Shown: positions 17,782 to 26,385 of the stretch, in pieces
How positions within the stretch are numbered: position 1 is the stretch's first letter
Layout: the number at the start of each line of letters is the position of its first letter
Assembly (NCBI RefSeq): GCF_023150065.1
Contig: NZ_JAKLLN010000003.1
Span: 114,142 to 178,141 of the forward strand
Reading direction: 5' to 3'
Source: Zoogloea sp.
GTDB taxonomy: Bacteria > Pseudomonadota > Gammaproteobacteria > Burkholderiales > Rhodocyclaceae
Length of the DNA stretch: 64,000 nucleotides
Made by a program: the position numbers and the translations under genes
Notes under the pieces: model-generated
The model's input: the letters and a program-made list of their open reading frames with translations, nothing else
The model's database searches: none
Told to the model about the DNA's origin: nothing

Positions 17782-19074
17782 ATGCCGCCTGCTTCACACC
17801 AGGATTTCGTCCTTACCCCCGACCAGCTGTGCGTCGGGGTGTTCATCCATATCGACCTGCCCTGGTTCAGCCATCCGTTCAGCTTCAACAGCTTCAAGAT
17901 CCGCTCGGCGGAGCAGCTGGCGACCCTGCGCACCCTGGGGGTCAAGCACTTCCGCTACGACCCCGACCGCTCCGACGTACAACCCCGCGGCCTGACTGCC
18001 GCTCCGCCGGCCTCGGCCCCGCCCACCGAAGCGGAGGTGGAAGATCCCGCCAACAGCTCTGCCCTGGCCAGCAAGCGTGAGCGCATCGCCCGCCTGGCCC
18101 AGCGCAAACGGCAGGTCATCGAAGTGGAAAAAGCCCTGGTGAAGGCCGCCGGGGTGATGCGCAACATCGGCAAGAACCTCTTCGCCCGCCCCAAGGAATG
18201 CCTGGAGGAAGTGGACGAGCTGGTGAACCAGATGGTGACCGCCTTCCTCGACCAACCCGAGGTGGCCCTCCATGTGATCGGCGAACATGCCGGCGGCGAG
18301 GAGACCTACTACCACGGCCTGAACTGCTCGATCCTGTCGATGATGCTGGCCAAGGAGCTGGGCTTCGCCCGGGCCCACTGCCAGATCCTCGGCGTCGGCG
18401 CCCTGCTCCACGACATCGGCCTCAACGACATTCCCGACCGGGTGGCCCGCCCGCGCCACGAACTGACCGCCCCCGAACGCAACCTGCGCCAGCTCCACTG
18501 CGACTACGGCGTGCGCCTGGGCAAGCAGATCGGGCTGCCCGATCCGGTGCTGCGCATCATCGCCCAGCACCACGAGCTGGCCGACGGCAGCGGCTACCCC
18601 AACAAGCTCAAGGGCGACCAGATCGACCCCCTGGCGCGCATCGTGTCCCTGGTCAATTACTACGACAACCTGTGCAACCCCGCCGACCTGGCCAAGGCCA
18701 TGACGCCCCATGAAGCCCTGTCCCTGATGTTCGCCCAGCGCCGTGCCAAGTTCGACACCCGGGCCCTGCAGGTCATGATCCGCTGTCTCGGCGTGTATCC
18801 CCCCGGCACCGTGGTCAAGCTCTCCAACGACGCCCTCGCCCTGGTCTCCTCCGTCAATCCGGCCAAGCCCCTGCGCCCGTGGGTCACGGTCTACGACCCC
18901 GACATCCCCAAGGACGAAGCCATCATGCTCGACCTGGAAGAAGAGCCGGACATCAACATCGCCAAGGCCCTGCGCCCCATCCAGCTCCCCCCGGAAGTGT
19001 ATGAATACCTCAGCCCGCGCAAGCGCGTGACCTACTACTTCGACGCCGATTCACGGAAGGGGCGCAACCCATGA
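17782..19074 (+). CDS. HD-GYP c-di-GMP phosphodiesterase (DUF3391 N-terminus)
   Basis: A 430-residue cytoplasmic protein. The N-terminal 130 residues (DQLCVGVFIHIDLPWFSHPF, RTLGVKHFRYDP) are a DUF3391 module, followed by a coiled region and an HD-GYP domain. Key elements are LLHDIGLNDIPD (His210, Asp211), IIAQHHELADGSGYPNKL with the GYP triad at 271-273, and IVSLVNYYDNL. All metal-site and GYP residues are present, so hydrolysis of c-di-GMP to GMP is expected. Its stop overlaps the start of the next gene, a hybrid kinase, so the two are probably one signalling unit. Confidence 0.92.
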   Translation: MPPASHQDFVLTPDQLCVGVFIHIDLPWFSHPFSFNSFKIRSAEQLATLRTLGVKHFRYDPDRSDVQPRGLTAAPPASAPPTEAEVEDPANSSALASKRERIARLAQRKRQVIEVEKALVKAAGVMRNIGKNLFARPKECLEEVDELVNQMVTAFLDQPEVALHVIGEHAGGEETYYHGLNCSILSMMLAKELGFARAHCQILGVGALLHDIGLNDIPDRVARPRHELTAPERNLRQLHCDYGVRLGKQIGLPDPVLRIIAQHHELADGSGYPNKLKGDQIDPLARIVSLVNYYDNLCNPADLAKAMTPHEALSLMFAQRRAKFDTRALQVMIRCLGVYPPGTVVKLSNDALALVSSVNPAKPLRPWVTVYDPDIPKDEAIMLDLEEEPDINIAKALRPIQLPPEVYEYLSPRKRVTYYFDADSRKGRNP

Positions 19075-20981
19075 ACGCCGCCTACCAGGACGCCCTGCTC
19101 GCCGCGGCAGAAGAAATCCTGCTGCTCGTGGACCCGAACAGCCTCCTCATCCTGGCAGCGAACCCGGCGGCCGGCCGCCTGCTCGGTCACCCGGCCGACG
19201 CTCTCGTGGGCATGTCCATCACCGACATCGAATGCGCCCTGGCCGACCTGTTCTTCTGGGAGGAAGTGCGGGCTGGCGGCGTCATCGACGAACAGGTGAT
19301 GGAGGGGCTCTACCGCCGCGCCGACGACAGCCTGCTGTCGGCCAGCAAGAACATCCGGCGCATTCCGGAAGGCATCCTGGTGCGGGCCACCGACATCGGC
19401 GCCCAGAAGCGTGCCGAAGACGAGCTCGCCCTGATGGCCTCGCGCCTGCGCGCCACCCTCGAAGCCACGGCCGACGGCATCCTGGTGCTCGACCGGGAAG
19501 GCCGCGTGGTGAACATGAACCGTCGCCTGGCCCGCCTGTGGCAGCTGCCCGAAGACCTGCTGGCCCGCCATGACGACGCCGCCCTGCTCGGCCACCTGAT
19601 CCAGGCCGTCGAGGCACCGGACGTGCTGCGCCGCCTGCTCACCGGCCAGGGCCTCAACGAAACCTTCGACACCCTGCCCCTGCGGGACGGGCGCATCTTC
19701 GAGCTCAGCGCGCGCCCGGCACGCCACGACGAGGAAGTCATCGGCAGGGTGTTCTGCGTCACCGACGTGACCGAGCGGCATCGCGCCGAACAGGCCCTGA
19801 TCGCCGCCCGTGACGCCGCCACCGCCGCCAGCCGGGCCAAGAGCGACTTTCTGGCGATGATGTCCCATGAAATCCGCACCCCGATGAACGGCATCATCGG
19901 CATGGCCCAGCTGCTCGAAATGGCCCCCCACTCGGCCGAGCAGAAGGACTACATCAGCACCATCCAGAAGAGCGGTGAAGCCCTGCTCGGCATCATCAAC
20001 GACATCCTCGACTACTCCAAGATCGAGGCCCGCAAGATGAGCCTCGAGCAGGTCTGCTTCGACCTGCGCCAGCTGGTGGCCGACGTGGAGCGCCTGTTCC
20101 GCCCCAAAGCCCGGGAGAAGACCCTGGACTTCAGCGTGGCCGTCAGCGACAACACCCCGCGGGTGCTCATCGGCGACCCGACCCGGCTGCGCCAGGTACT
20201 GATGAACCTGGTGGGCAATGCCTTCAAGTTCACCGCCCAGGGCCACGTCGGCATCCATGTGGCGGCCAGCCCCGGCGACGGAGGCCGCACCCACCTGCGT
20301 TTCACGGTCAGCGACACCGGCATCGGCATCGCCAGCGACAAGTGCCGGCACATCTTCACGCCCTTCGAGCAGGCCGACATGTCCACCACCCGGCGCTACG
20401 GTGGCACCGGCCTCGGCCTGGCCATCTGCCGCATGCTGTGCGAGCTGATGGGCGGCGAGATCGGCGTGGACAGCGAGGAAGGCAGCGGCTCCCGCTTCTG
20501 GTTCACGGTGAGCCTGGAGAGCGCCGCCACCGAGGAAAGCACCGCCCCCGAAGCCCCGCGCCCCATCCTGCGCCAGAACACCCGCATCCTGATCGTCGAG
20601 GACAACCCGATCAACCGCCTGGTCCTCGGCCGTATGCTCGAACGCTTCGGTGCCCACGAGCTGGTCTATGCCGAGAACGGCGAGGAAGCCCTGGTGCGCT
20701 GCGCGGAAGCCGACTTCGAGCTGATATTCATGGACGCCCGCATGCCCAGGCTCGACGGTATCGCCACCACCCAGGCCCTGCGGGCAGACGGTAACAAGGC
20801 GTACATCATCGGCGTCAGCGCCGACGCCATGAGCGAGGAGCGCCAGGCCGCCCTGGACGCCGGCATGAACGACTACGTGGTCAAGCCGGTCGCCCGGGAA
20901 GCCCTCGCCGAGGCCATCCAGCGCTGGCGCCAGATCCTGATTGCCGCCCACCATGCCGGCCAGGGCAACGGCGACAACTGA
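19071..20981 (+). CDS. PAS-PAS hybrid histidine kinase/response regulator
   Basis: A soluble 636-residue hybrid kinase coupled by ATGA overlap to the HD-GYP gene. It has two PAS domains (about residues 8-120 and 125-245). HisKA contains [16 protein letters not shown] with His266, the ATPase domain contains [24 protein letters not shown], and the C-terminal receiver contains [13 protein letters not shown] with Asp555. No membrane segment is visible, so it should sense a cytoplasmic signal or act on a partner. The gene arrangement suggests it controls, or is tuned by, c-di-GMP turnover by its neighbour. Confidence 0.9.
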   Translation: MNAAYQDALLAAAEEILLLVDPNSLLILAANPAAGRLLGHPADALVGMSITDIECALADLFFWEEVRAGGVIDEQVMEGLYRRADDSLLSASKNIRRIPEGILVRATDIGAQKRAEDELALMASRLRATLEATADGILVLDREGRVVNMNRRLARLWQLPEDLLARHDDAALLGHLIQAVEAPDVLRRLLTGQGLNETFDTLPLRDGRIFELSARPARHDEEVIGRVFCVTDVTERHRAEQALIAARDAATAASRAKSDFLAMMSHEIRTPMNGIIGMAQLLEMAPHSAEQKDYISTIQKSGEALLGIINDILDYSKIEARKMSLEQVCFDLRQLVADVERLFRPKAREKTLDFSVAVSDNTPRVLIGDPTRLRQVLMNLVGNAFKFTAQGHVGIHVAASPGDGGRTHLRFTVSDTGIGIASDKCRHIFTPFEQADMSTTRRYGGTGLGLAICRMLCELMGGEIGVDSEEGSGSRFWFTVSLESAATEESTAPEAPRPILRQNTRILIVEDNPINRLVLGRMLERFGAHELVYAENGEEALVRCAEADFELIFMDARMPRLDGIATTQALRADGNKAYIIGVSADAMSEERQAALDAGMNDYVVKPVAREALAEAIQRWRQILIAAHHAGQGNGDN

Positions 20982-21113
20982 AAAGAACACGGCCGGAAGA
21001 CACAATCCAGCCGCCGCCCGACACAGATTTGCTTACAAAACCGGCCGACCCGCCGGACCCAAGCTCGCTATCCTTGAATCGTTCCACCCCAGCCGGGGCA
21101 CGAGGAGAGGACC

Positions 21114-21410
21114 ATGCGCAACATCCGTCACCTGATCATCACCAGCCTGCTGGCCAGCCTCGGGCTCGGCCTGTCACTGAGCGCCAGCGCCCACGGCGGT
21201 GACCGCGATCGCCATCACCGCCATGACTACAGCGAACGTCACCATGGCTGGAAGCATCACCATCGCCACGACGGCTACCGCGATTATTACCGCCCCCCGC
21301 GTGTGGTCTATCAGCCCGCCCCCTACTACGCCCCGCCGCCGCGCTACGCCTACACACCGCAACCGTCGGTGGTGATCGGCATTCCGCCGCTGGTCATCCC
21401 CTTGCGCTGA
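21114..21410 (+). CDS. Small His/Tyr/Pro-rich secreted protein
   Basis: A 98-residue protein: signal peptide (HLIITSLLASLGLGLSLSASA), then a histidine- and arginine-rich stretch (HRHDYSERHHGWKHHHRHDG), a Tyr/Pro-rich region (PPRVVYQPAPYYAPPPRYAY) and a hydrophobic tail. GAGGAGAGG precedes the ATG. Low-complexity periplasmic or surface proteins of this style are common in proteobacteria and are often listed as hypothetical. The histidines could bind Zn, Cu or Ni, but no function is established. Its 3' end overlaps the convergent neighbour by 17 bases. Confidence 0.7.
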   Translation: MRNIRHLIITSLLASLGLGLSLSASAHGGDRDRHHRHDYSERHHGWKHHHRHDGYRDYYRPPRVVYQPAPYYAPPPRYAYTPQPSVVIGIPPLVIPLR

Positions 21411-21810
21411 AACTGGGAAAACCCATGGACGGCAGACGCGTGCCGGCCGAGAAGGCCAGCTGGAGCACAGGCTCGACATCCGTCCGCAATCCGAACAACT
21501 CTTCCATACAGCGGATGTGGGCCTGGGTGCACTCCTCGATGAGGCCCCGGACGATGGTCACACAGCCCTCGGCACCGGCTTCGGCCATCAGCCCGACACG
21601 CTGTTCGAGTTCCGCCCGGTCTGCGGTATAGAGCACATCCCCATGCGGCAAGGCATGGGTGCGCAGATAGCTGTCACTGGCCCCCAGGGCCAGCCTGCTC
21701 ACCAGGTACTGCATGCGCTGGGCCGCATCGACATTGGCGAGGGCAAGCCTTCCCATCAGGGTCATCAGGCTGACACGGGTGCGAAAGGCAGGGTCCGGCA
21801 GGGTCCACAT
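21394..21810 (-). CDS. Hypothetical helical protein, possibly phasin-like
   Basis: A 138-residue, mainly helical soluble protein (RVSLMTLMGRLALANVDAAQRMQYLVSRLALG, RVGLMAEAGAEGCVTIVRGLIEECTQAHIRCMEELFG). The helix pattern and 'LANVDAAQRM' recall phasin-like proteins that coat polyhydroxyalkanoate granules, but the match is weak and from memory. The start at 21810 (MWTLPDPAF) is a compromise: in-frame starts up to 21873 would lengthen it, and no start has a strong ribosome-binding site. It overlaps the convergent His-rich gene by 17 bases. Confidence 0.5.
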   Translation of the reverse strand: MWTLPDPAFRTRVSLMTLMGRLALANVDAAQRMQYLVSRLALGASDSYLRTHALPHGDVLYTADRAELEQRVGLMAEAGAEGCVTIVRGLIEECTQAHIRCMEELFGLRTDVEPVLQLAFSAGTRLPSMGFPSFSARG

Positions 21811-21953
21811 GGGCTCAGGGTCTCGGTTGGGTCGGCACATCGGAATGACGGCAAGAATACGGGCAGAAGGCACTTACCGGCCGGGAAATCTGTCGCCACC
21901 CGCAGCGCGTCATTCTGCGCCGATTGCAACAGCTTGTCTCAGCCGGCCTGCAT

Positions 21954-22862
21954 TTACCCGAGCCCGTCCACCGGCCATAGCCAGGCCGCCCCGCGCACCC
22001 CGGACGAGTCCCCGTGGGCGGCCGCCCGCAGGCGGGTGTCCACCTGATCGGAGAAGACGTGGCGCCCCCACAGACGGGGGACATGCTCATGCAGGCGCGC
22101 CAGATTCGACAGCCCGCCGCCCAGCACGATCACATCCGGATCCAGCAGGTTGATCACCCCGGCCAGCGCCCGGGCCAGCCGCGCCTCGTAGCGCTGCAGG
22201 GTCGCTTCGCAGGCGACATCCCCCGCTGCCGCGCCAGACACGATGGCCTCCGGGGGCAACCCGATGCCATTCCGCCGGGCGTGATCGGCGGCCATGCCCG
22301 GGCCGCTCAGGTAGGTTTCGACACAGCCGGAACGGCCGCAATAACAGGCCGGCAGGGGCAGATCGTCGCCTTCGGGCAGCGGCAGCGGGCTGTGCCCCCA
22401 CTCGCCGGCAATCCCGTTGGCCCCGTCCAGCACCTGCCCCTTCACCACGATGCCGCCCCCCACGCCGGTGCCGAGGATCACCCCGAAGACCACCCCGGCC
22501 CCCGCAGCGGCGCCGTCCACCGCCTCGGACAGGGCAAAGCAGTTGGCGTCGTTGGCGATACGCAGCTCGCGCCCAAGCAGGGCCTGCAGATCCGTCAGCA
22601 GGGGCCGGCCGATGAGACAGGTGGAATTGGCGTTCTTGATCAGCCCGCTGCGTCGCGACAGGGCCCCGGGCGTGCCCACCCCCACCGAACCTCGCCGGCC
22701 CAGCTCGCTCTCCACCGCCGCCACCAGCCCGGCCACTGCGGCCAGGGTGCCGGCGTAGTCGCCCTGGGGCGTCGCCACCCGACGCCGGGCCAGGGTGCGG
22801 CCATCATCGTCGAGGGCGATGATTTCAATCTTGGTGCCACCGAGGTCGATGCCGATGCGCAT
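21954..22862 (-). CDS. ROK-family sugar kinase (fructokinase-like)
   Basis: A 302-residue ATP-dependent sugar kinase. The first phosphate motif is MRIGIDLGGTKIEIIAL, the sugar-binding and catalytic region is IANDANCFALSEAVDGA with GVILGTGVGGGIVV, and the ROK zinc site reads CYCGRSGCVETYLSGPG. These match the Mak/NagK branch; fructose is the commonest substrate for this subtype, but glucose or N-acetylglucosamine cannot be excluded. The start at 22862 gives the canonical N-terminus and AAAATCCGGAC precedes it without a clear Shine-Dalgarno. It lies 47 bases after rarD on the same strand. Confidence 0.88.
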   Translation of the reverse strand: MRIGIDLGGTKIEIIALDDDGRTLARRRVATPQGDYAGTLAAVAGLVAAVESELGRRGSVGVGTPGALSRRSGLIKNANSTCLIGRPLLTDLQALLGRELRIANDANCFALSEAVDGAAAGAGVVFGVILGTGVGGGIVVKGQVLDGANGIAGEWGHSPLPLPEGDDLPLPACYCGRSGCVETYLSGPGMAADHARRNGIGLPPEAIVSGAAAGDVACEATLQRYEARLARALAGVINLLDPDVIVLGGGLSNLARLHEHVPRLWGRHVFSDQVDTRLRAAAHGDSSGVRGAAWLWPVDGLG

Positions 22863-22909
22863 GGGCGGGATGTCCGGAAAAATCCGGATGATAGCCCCAC
22901 CGTCTCCGC

Positions 22910-23800
22910 TCAGGCCTGGCTGGCCCGGTACTTCTGCCAGCCGCTCCAGCTGTACAGGATCAGCCCGGCCCAGATCAGCCCGAAGGTGAGGAGGCGGGCG
23001 GGTTGCAGAGGCTCGTCGAAGATCAGGATGGCGGTGAGGAACTGCAGGGTGGGGTTGATGTACATGAGCATGCCCACCGTGGCCAGGTTGAGGCGCTGGG
23101 TGGCCGCGGCAAACAGCATCAGGGGCAGGGCCGTGAGCACCCCGGAGGCCGCCAGCAGGCCCTGGGTCAGGCCGTCGAAGCCCGTGAACACGCTGTGCCC
23201 CTGGGTCTGCTGCCACAGGGCATACAGGCCGATCAGCGGCAACATGGTGAGGGTTTCCAGCCACAGCCCGGAGATGGCATCCACCGCCACCTGCTTGCGC
23301 ACCAGCCCGTACAGCCCGAAGCTGCCGCCGATGAACAGGGAGATCCAGGGCAGGCTGCCGAGGGTCAGAAACTCGCTGCCGACGGCCGCCACGGCCAGCC
23401 CCACCGAGGCCCACTCCTTGCCGTTGAGGCGCTCCTTGAGCACCAGCATGCCCAGCAGCACATTCACCAGCGGGGTCAGAAAGTAGCCCAGGCTGGACGC
23501 CACCACCTGGCGCTGGTCCACCGCCCACAGGAAGGCCAACCAGTTGGAGCCCACCAGCAGCGCCGCCACCCCCAGGCGCAGCACGGTGCCCGGGCGCCGC
23601 GCCGCGGCGAGGGTGGCCGGCCAGTGGCGGCGCGCGCTGAGGATGAGGCTGACGAACACGCAGCCCCACAGGGCCCGGTTGCACAGCACCTCCACCGGGC
23701 CGACATGGCCGAGCTGGCGGAAGAACAGGGGGAAGAAGCCCCAGATGCCGTAGGCACCGAGGCCGAAGGCCACACCGGCCAGGCTTGCGCGTGGGTCCAC
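22910..23800 (-). CDS. rarD: RarD-type EamA transporter
   Basis: A 296-residue inner-membrane protein of about ten helices belonging to the RarD branch of the DMT superfamily. It starts GVAFGLGAYGIWGFFPLFFRQLGHVGPVEVLCNRALWG, the RarD signature in which a conserved Arg follows the second helix. The second repeat ends ATVGMLMYINPTLQFLTAILIFDEPL. RarD proteins are annotated as chloramphenicol-sensitivity permeases, but the real substrate is undefined. It is followed on the same strand by the ROK kinase and is divergent from the DUF1840 gene. Confidence 0.9.
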   Translation of the reverse strand: MDPRASLAGVAFGLGAYGIWGFFPLFFRQLGHVGPVEVLCNRALWGCVFVSLILSARRHWPATLAAARRPGTVLRLGVAALLVGSNWLAFLWAVDQRQVVASSLGYFLTPLVNVLLGMLVLKERLNGKEWASVGLAVAAVGSEFLTLGSLPWISLFIGGSFGLYGLVRKQVAVDAISGLWLETLTMLPLIGLYALWQQTQGHSVFTGFDGLTQGLLAASGVLTALPLMLFAAATQRLNLATVGMLMYINPTLQFLTAILIFDEPLQPARLLTFGLIWAGLILYSWSGWQKYRASQA

Positions 23801-23890
23801 GGGTTTACGTTCGCGGAAAGTTGGAGAACAAAGGTATCACCTGCCTTGCCACCGCGCCCTTGGGGTTTTCCTCCGGGCCCGCCGACAGCC

Positions 23891-23896
23891 TACAAT
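23891..23896 (+). promoter_or_regulatory. -10-like hexamer upstream of the DUF1840 gene
   Basis: TACAAT lies 31 bases before the ATG at 23927. A poor -35 match (TTTTCC) is 19 bases upstream, so only the -10 element is credible. Confidence 0.3.
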
Positions 23897-23926
23897 GGGC
23901 CCATTCCACTGCAAGGACGCACCACC

Positions 23927-24247
23927 ATGCTGATCACCTTCAAATCCCCCGCCAGCGGCGACGTCATCATGTTCGAGAAGAACGGCAAGGAGATGCTCAC
24001 CGTGCTGGGCAAGGACCCCGCCGATCCCAAGGGCATCTTCACCGTGGAACAGCTGCCGGCAGCCATTACCACCCTGAAGGACGCCATCGCCGCAGACAAG
24101 GCCCGCCAGGCCGAGAAAGCCGACGCGGACAGCGCCGAGGCCAAGCCCGGCGGTGCCGGCGTCAGCTTCTTCCAGCGCGCGGTGCCGCTGCTGGAGATCC
24201 TGGAGCGCTCCCTGAAGGGCAAGCACCCGGTCACCTGGGGCGTCTGA
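23927..24247 (+). CDS. DUF1840 family protein
   Basis: A 106-residue protein matching the DUF1840 family of betaproteobacteria: MLITFKSPASGDVIMFEKNGKEMLTVLGK at the N-terminus, an Ala/Lys-rich linker, and the closing helix FFQRAVPLLEILERSLKGKHPVTWGV. The central segment 'FTVEQLPAAITTLKDAI' is also typical. The family has no known function. It stands next to a SprT-like gene on the same strand, 28 bases apart. Confidence 0.8.
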   Translation: MLITFKSPASGDVIMFEKNGKEMLTVLGKDPADPKGIFTVEQLPAAITTLKDAIAADKARQAEKADADSAEAKPGGAGVSFFQRAVPLLEILERSLKGKHPVTWGV

Positions 24248-24275
24248 GGCACGCTGGCCTGCCCCGTCCATCCCC

Positions 24276-24653
24276 ATGACCCGGCGCGACATCGATCTGG
24301 CCCTCGAAGTGGTGCAGGCACACCTGCCCGGGCTGGGCATTCCGAAACGCCTGTGCACCCGGCGTCTGGCCGCATCCGGACGGGTGGTCGGGCAGTACCG
24401 CTGGCACTCCGACACCCTGCGCCTCAACCCGCGCTATCTCGCCCCCCTGTCGGAGGCCGATGCCCTCGACCTGCTTGACACAGTGCTCCACGAACTCCTC
24501 CACAAGGCCTCGCCCCTGTGGAAGCAGCTACGTGACAGCTTCCGCCCGCATCCGGACATCTGGAAGCAGGCCGAAGCCCTGGCGGCACGCCTCGGCCCGG
24601 CCTACCTGGCCCGCCGCCGCGGCGACGACCCGGCCGGGCCGCGACAGGCCTGA
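24276..24653 (+). CDS. SprT-like zinc metallopeptidase-type protein
   Basis: A 125-residue protein with the zinc motif H-E-L-L-H at residues 72-76 inside DTVLHELLHKASPLW, preceded by a strand (GQYRWHSDTLRLNPRYL). This is the arrangement of SprT-like and YgjP-type metal-dependent hydrolases, in which two His bind zinc and Glu is the base. A possible third ligand, His84 or the later RPHPDIW, is hard to assign. The chain is shorter than full SprT (about 165 residues). Substrate is unknown. Confidence 0.65.
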   Translation: MTRRDIDLALEVVQAHLPGLGIPKRLCTRRLAASGRVVGQYRWHSDTLRLNPRYLAPLSEADALDLLDTVLHELLHKASPLWKQLRDSFRPHPDIWKQAEALAARLGPAYLARRRGDDPAGPRQA

Positions 24654-24677
24654 CCTGCCGCCCGCGCGGCAGCCGGC

Positions 24678-25277
24678 TCAATCCGGAATGTCGGCCACGT
24701 CGGGCACCACCACCGCAAACAGATCCCCCAGCGCCGCCAGGGCCGCTGCCTGCAGGGCCGCGGCGGGAACGGTGCTGCCATCCGGCGCCGCCAGGGGGCG
24801 GGTGGCGGTGGCACTGGCGGGCACCGTCACGGCATAACCCAGGTTGAAGGCACCGCGGCCCGTAGAGTTGATGCACATGTGGGTCATGAAGCCGGCCACC
24901 ACCACGTTCTTCACCCCGAGGGCCTTCAGGCGCGCATCCAGGTCGGTGTTGAGGAAGGAGTTCGGGTAGTTCTTCACCACCACCGGCTCGCCTTCGGCGG
25001 GCGCCACCTTGTCGGCAATCGCACCAATCTCGGCCCGGATATCGTAGGGCGTGCCGGGACCGGCATCGTGCTGGATGTGGATGACCGGCACCTTCAGGGC
25101 CCGGGCGCGGGCCAGCAGGCTGGCGCAGGCATCCAGGGCCGGCTCGACGCCGCTGAGCTGCATCACGCCCGTGCGATAGGTGTTCTGGGCATCGACCAGG
25201 ATGAGGGCCGACTCGGACAGGCGGGAGGGGGCAGCGGGAAGGCCGGACAGCTGGCGCAGGGTGGTGGAAGCGGTCAT
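24678..25277 (-). CDS. Isochorismatase-family cysteine hydrolase
   Basis: A 199-residue hydrolase with the Asp-Lys-Cys triad of the isochorismatase superfamily: Asp in ALILVDAQNTYRTG, Lys in VVVKNYPNSFLNTDL, and Cys in FMTHMCINSTGRGAFNLGY. Members hydrolyse amides such as nicotinamide or N-carbamoyl compounds, or isochorismate. The 'THMCINSTGR' neighbourhood is like the amidase branch. It is divergent from a LysR-type gene, which is the most likely regulator. Confidence 0.85.
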   Translation of the reverse strand: MTASTTLRQLSGLPAAPSRLSESALILVDAQNTYRTGVMQLSGVEPALDACASLLARARALKVPVIHIQHDAGPGTPYDIRAEIGAIADKVAPAEGEPVVVKNYPNSFLNTDLDARLKALGVKNVVVAGFMTHMCINSTGRGAFNLGYAVTVPASATATRPLAAPDGSTVPAAALQAAALAALGDLFAVVVPDVADIPD

Positions 25278-25343
25278 GGAATGTCTCCGGAATGAATGAT
25301 GAAGCAGCGGGCACAGGCTAATCCCCGGCCGAACCTGCGTAAA

Positions 25344-25379
25344 TTGACATCCATGCCACGCTTTCCTGCAAAAATGCAG
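25344..25379 (+). promoter_or_regulatory. Candidate LysR-target repeat and -35 element
   Basis: In the 124-base divergent interval, CTGCA-AAAA-TGCAG (25366-25379) is a perfect inverted repeat. A TTGACA hexamer lies at 25344-25349, 16 bases upstream. The repeat begins 36 bases before the lysR start, a suitable place for autoregulation. Binding is inferred only. Confidence 0.35.
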
Positions 25380-25401
25380 AGCTTGAACGAAGGTGGATGC
25401 G

Positions 25402-26268
25402 ATGAACTGGGACGATCTGCGTTTTCTGGTGGTGATCGGCCGCGAGGGCACCCTGGCCGCCGCGGCCCGCAGCCTCAAGGTGGACCAGACCACCGTGGCC
25501 CGACGCCTGCGCGCCCTGGAGGACGCCCTGGGTGCCCCCCTCTTCGAGCGCAGCGAGGGGCGCTGGCACCCCACCCCAGTGGGCGCCCGGGTGCTGGAGC
25601 GCAGCGCACGCATCGAGGAGGACGTGGCCGGCGTGGTGCGTCTGGCCGAAGCCGGCAACCGGGCGGTGAGCGGCCTGGTGCGCGTCACCGCGGTGAGCGC
25701 CATCATCGGTGAATACCTGGTGCCACGCCTGCCCGGCCTATACGCCCGCCACCCGGACCTGGCGGTGGAGCTGATCGCCAGCAACGACAACCTCAGCGTG
25801 GCCCGCCGGGAGGCCGACATCGCCATCCGCCTGGCCCGCCCGGCGAGTGGCGACTTCCTGATCCGCAAACTGGCCGACGTGGGCTTTGCCATCTACGGCG
25901 CCGCCCGGGGTGATCTGCCGGTGCGGCCTGGTGACTGGGTGGCCTACAACCAGGACCTGGCCCACACCCCGGAGATGCAGCGCCTCGACGCCATGCTCGG
26001 CAAGGGCCGGATACGTCTGCGCTCCAACAGCCTGCGTGGCCTGGCCCGGGCGGTGGCCGACGGCATCGGCCATGGCATCCTGCCCTGCTTCATGGCCGAC
26101 CCCGACCCCGGTCTGGTGCGCCTGGGCGGGCATGAGCCCGTGCTGAGCCGGGAACTGTGGATGCTCATCCACCCGGATGCCCGCCCCCAGGCCCGGGTTG
26201 CCGCCAGTGCCGACTGGCTGGTGGAATGCTTCAGCGCCGAGGCCGCACGCTTTCGCGGCAGCCCCTGA
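25402..26268 (+). CDS. LysR-family transcriptional regulator
   Basis: A 288-residue LysR-type regulator with an N-terminal winged helix-turn-helix (MNWDDLRFLVVIGREGTLAAAARSLKVDQTTVARRLRALED) and a periplasmic-binding-like effector domain. The 'TTVARRLRALE' recognition helix belongs to the subgroup often divergent from small-molecule enzymes. The ATG at 25402 is preferred over a GTG at 25393 because AAGGTGG lies at correct distance. It probably controls the divergently transcribed cysteine hydrolase in response to that enzyme's substrate. Confidence 0.88.
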   Translation: MNWDDLRFLVVIGREGTLAAAARSLKVDQTTVARRLRALEDALGAPLFERSEGRWHPTPVGARVLERSARIEEDVAGVVRLAEAGNRAVSGLVRVTAVSAIIGEYLVPRLPGLYARHPDLAVELIASNDNLSVARREADIAIRLARPASGDFLIRKLADVGFAIYGAARGDLPVRPGDWVAYNQDLAHTPEMQRLDAMLGKGRIRLRSNSLRGLARAVADGIGHGILPCFMADPDPGLVRLGGHEPVLSRELWMLIHPDARPQARVAASADWLVECFSAEAARFRGSP

Positions 26269-26385
26269 AACAGCGGGGGCCGCAAGGGCTTCGCCATCAC
26301 GCTGTCTTCACAAAAGCTTCATGCAATTGGCGTGGAGGGCTGGCAACAATAGCGGTATTACCCATTGTGCCCCCGTCCACGCCCC

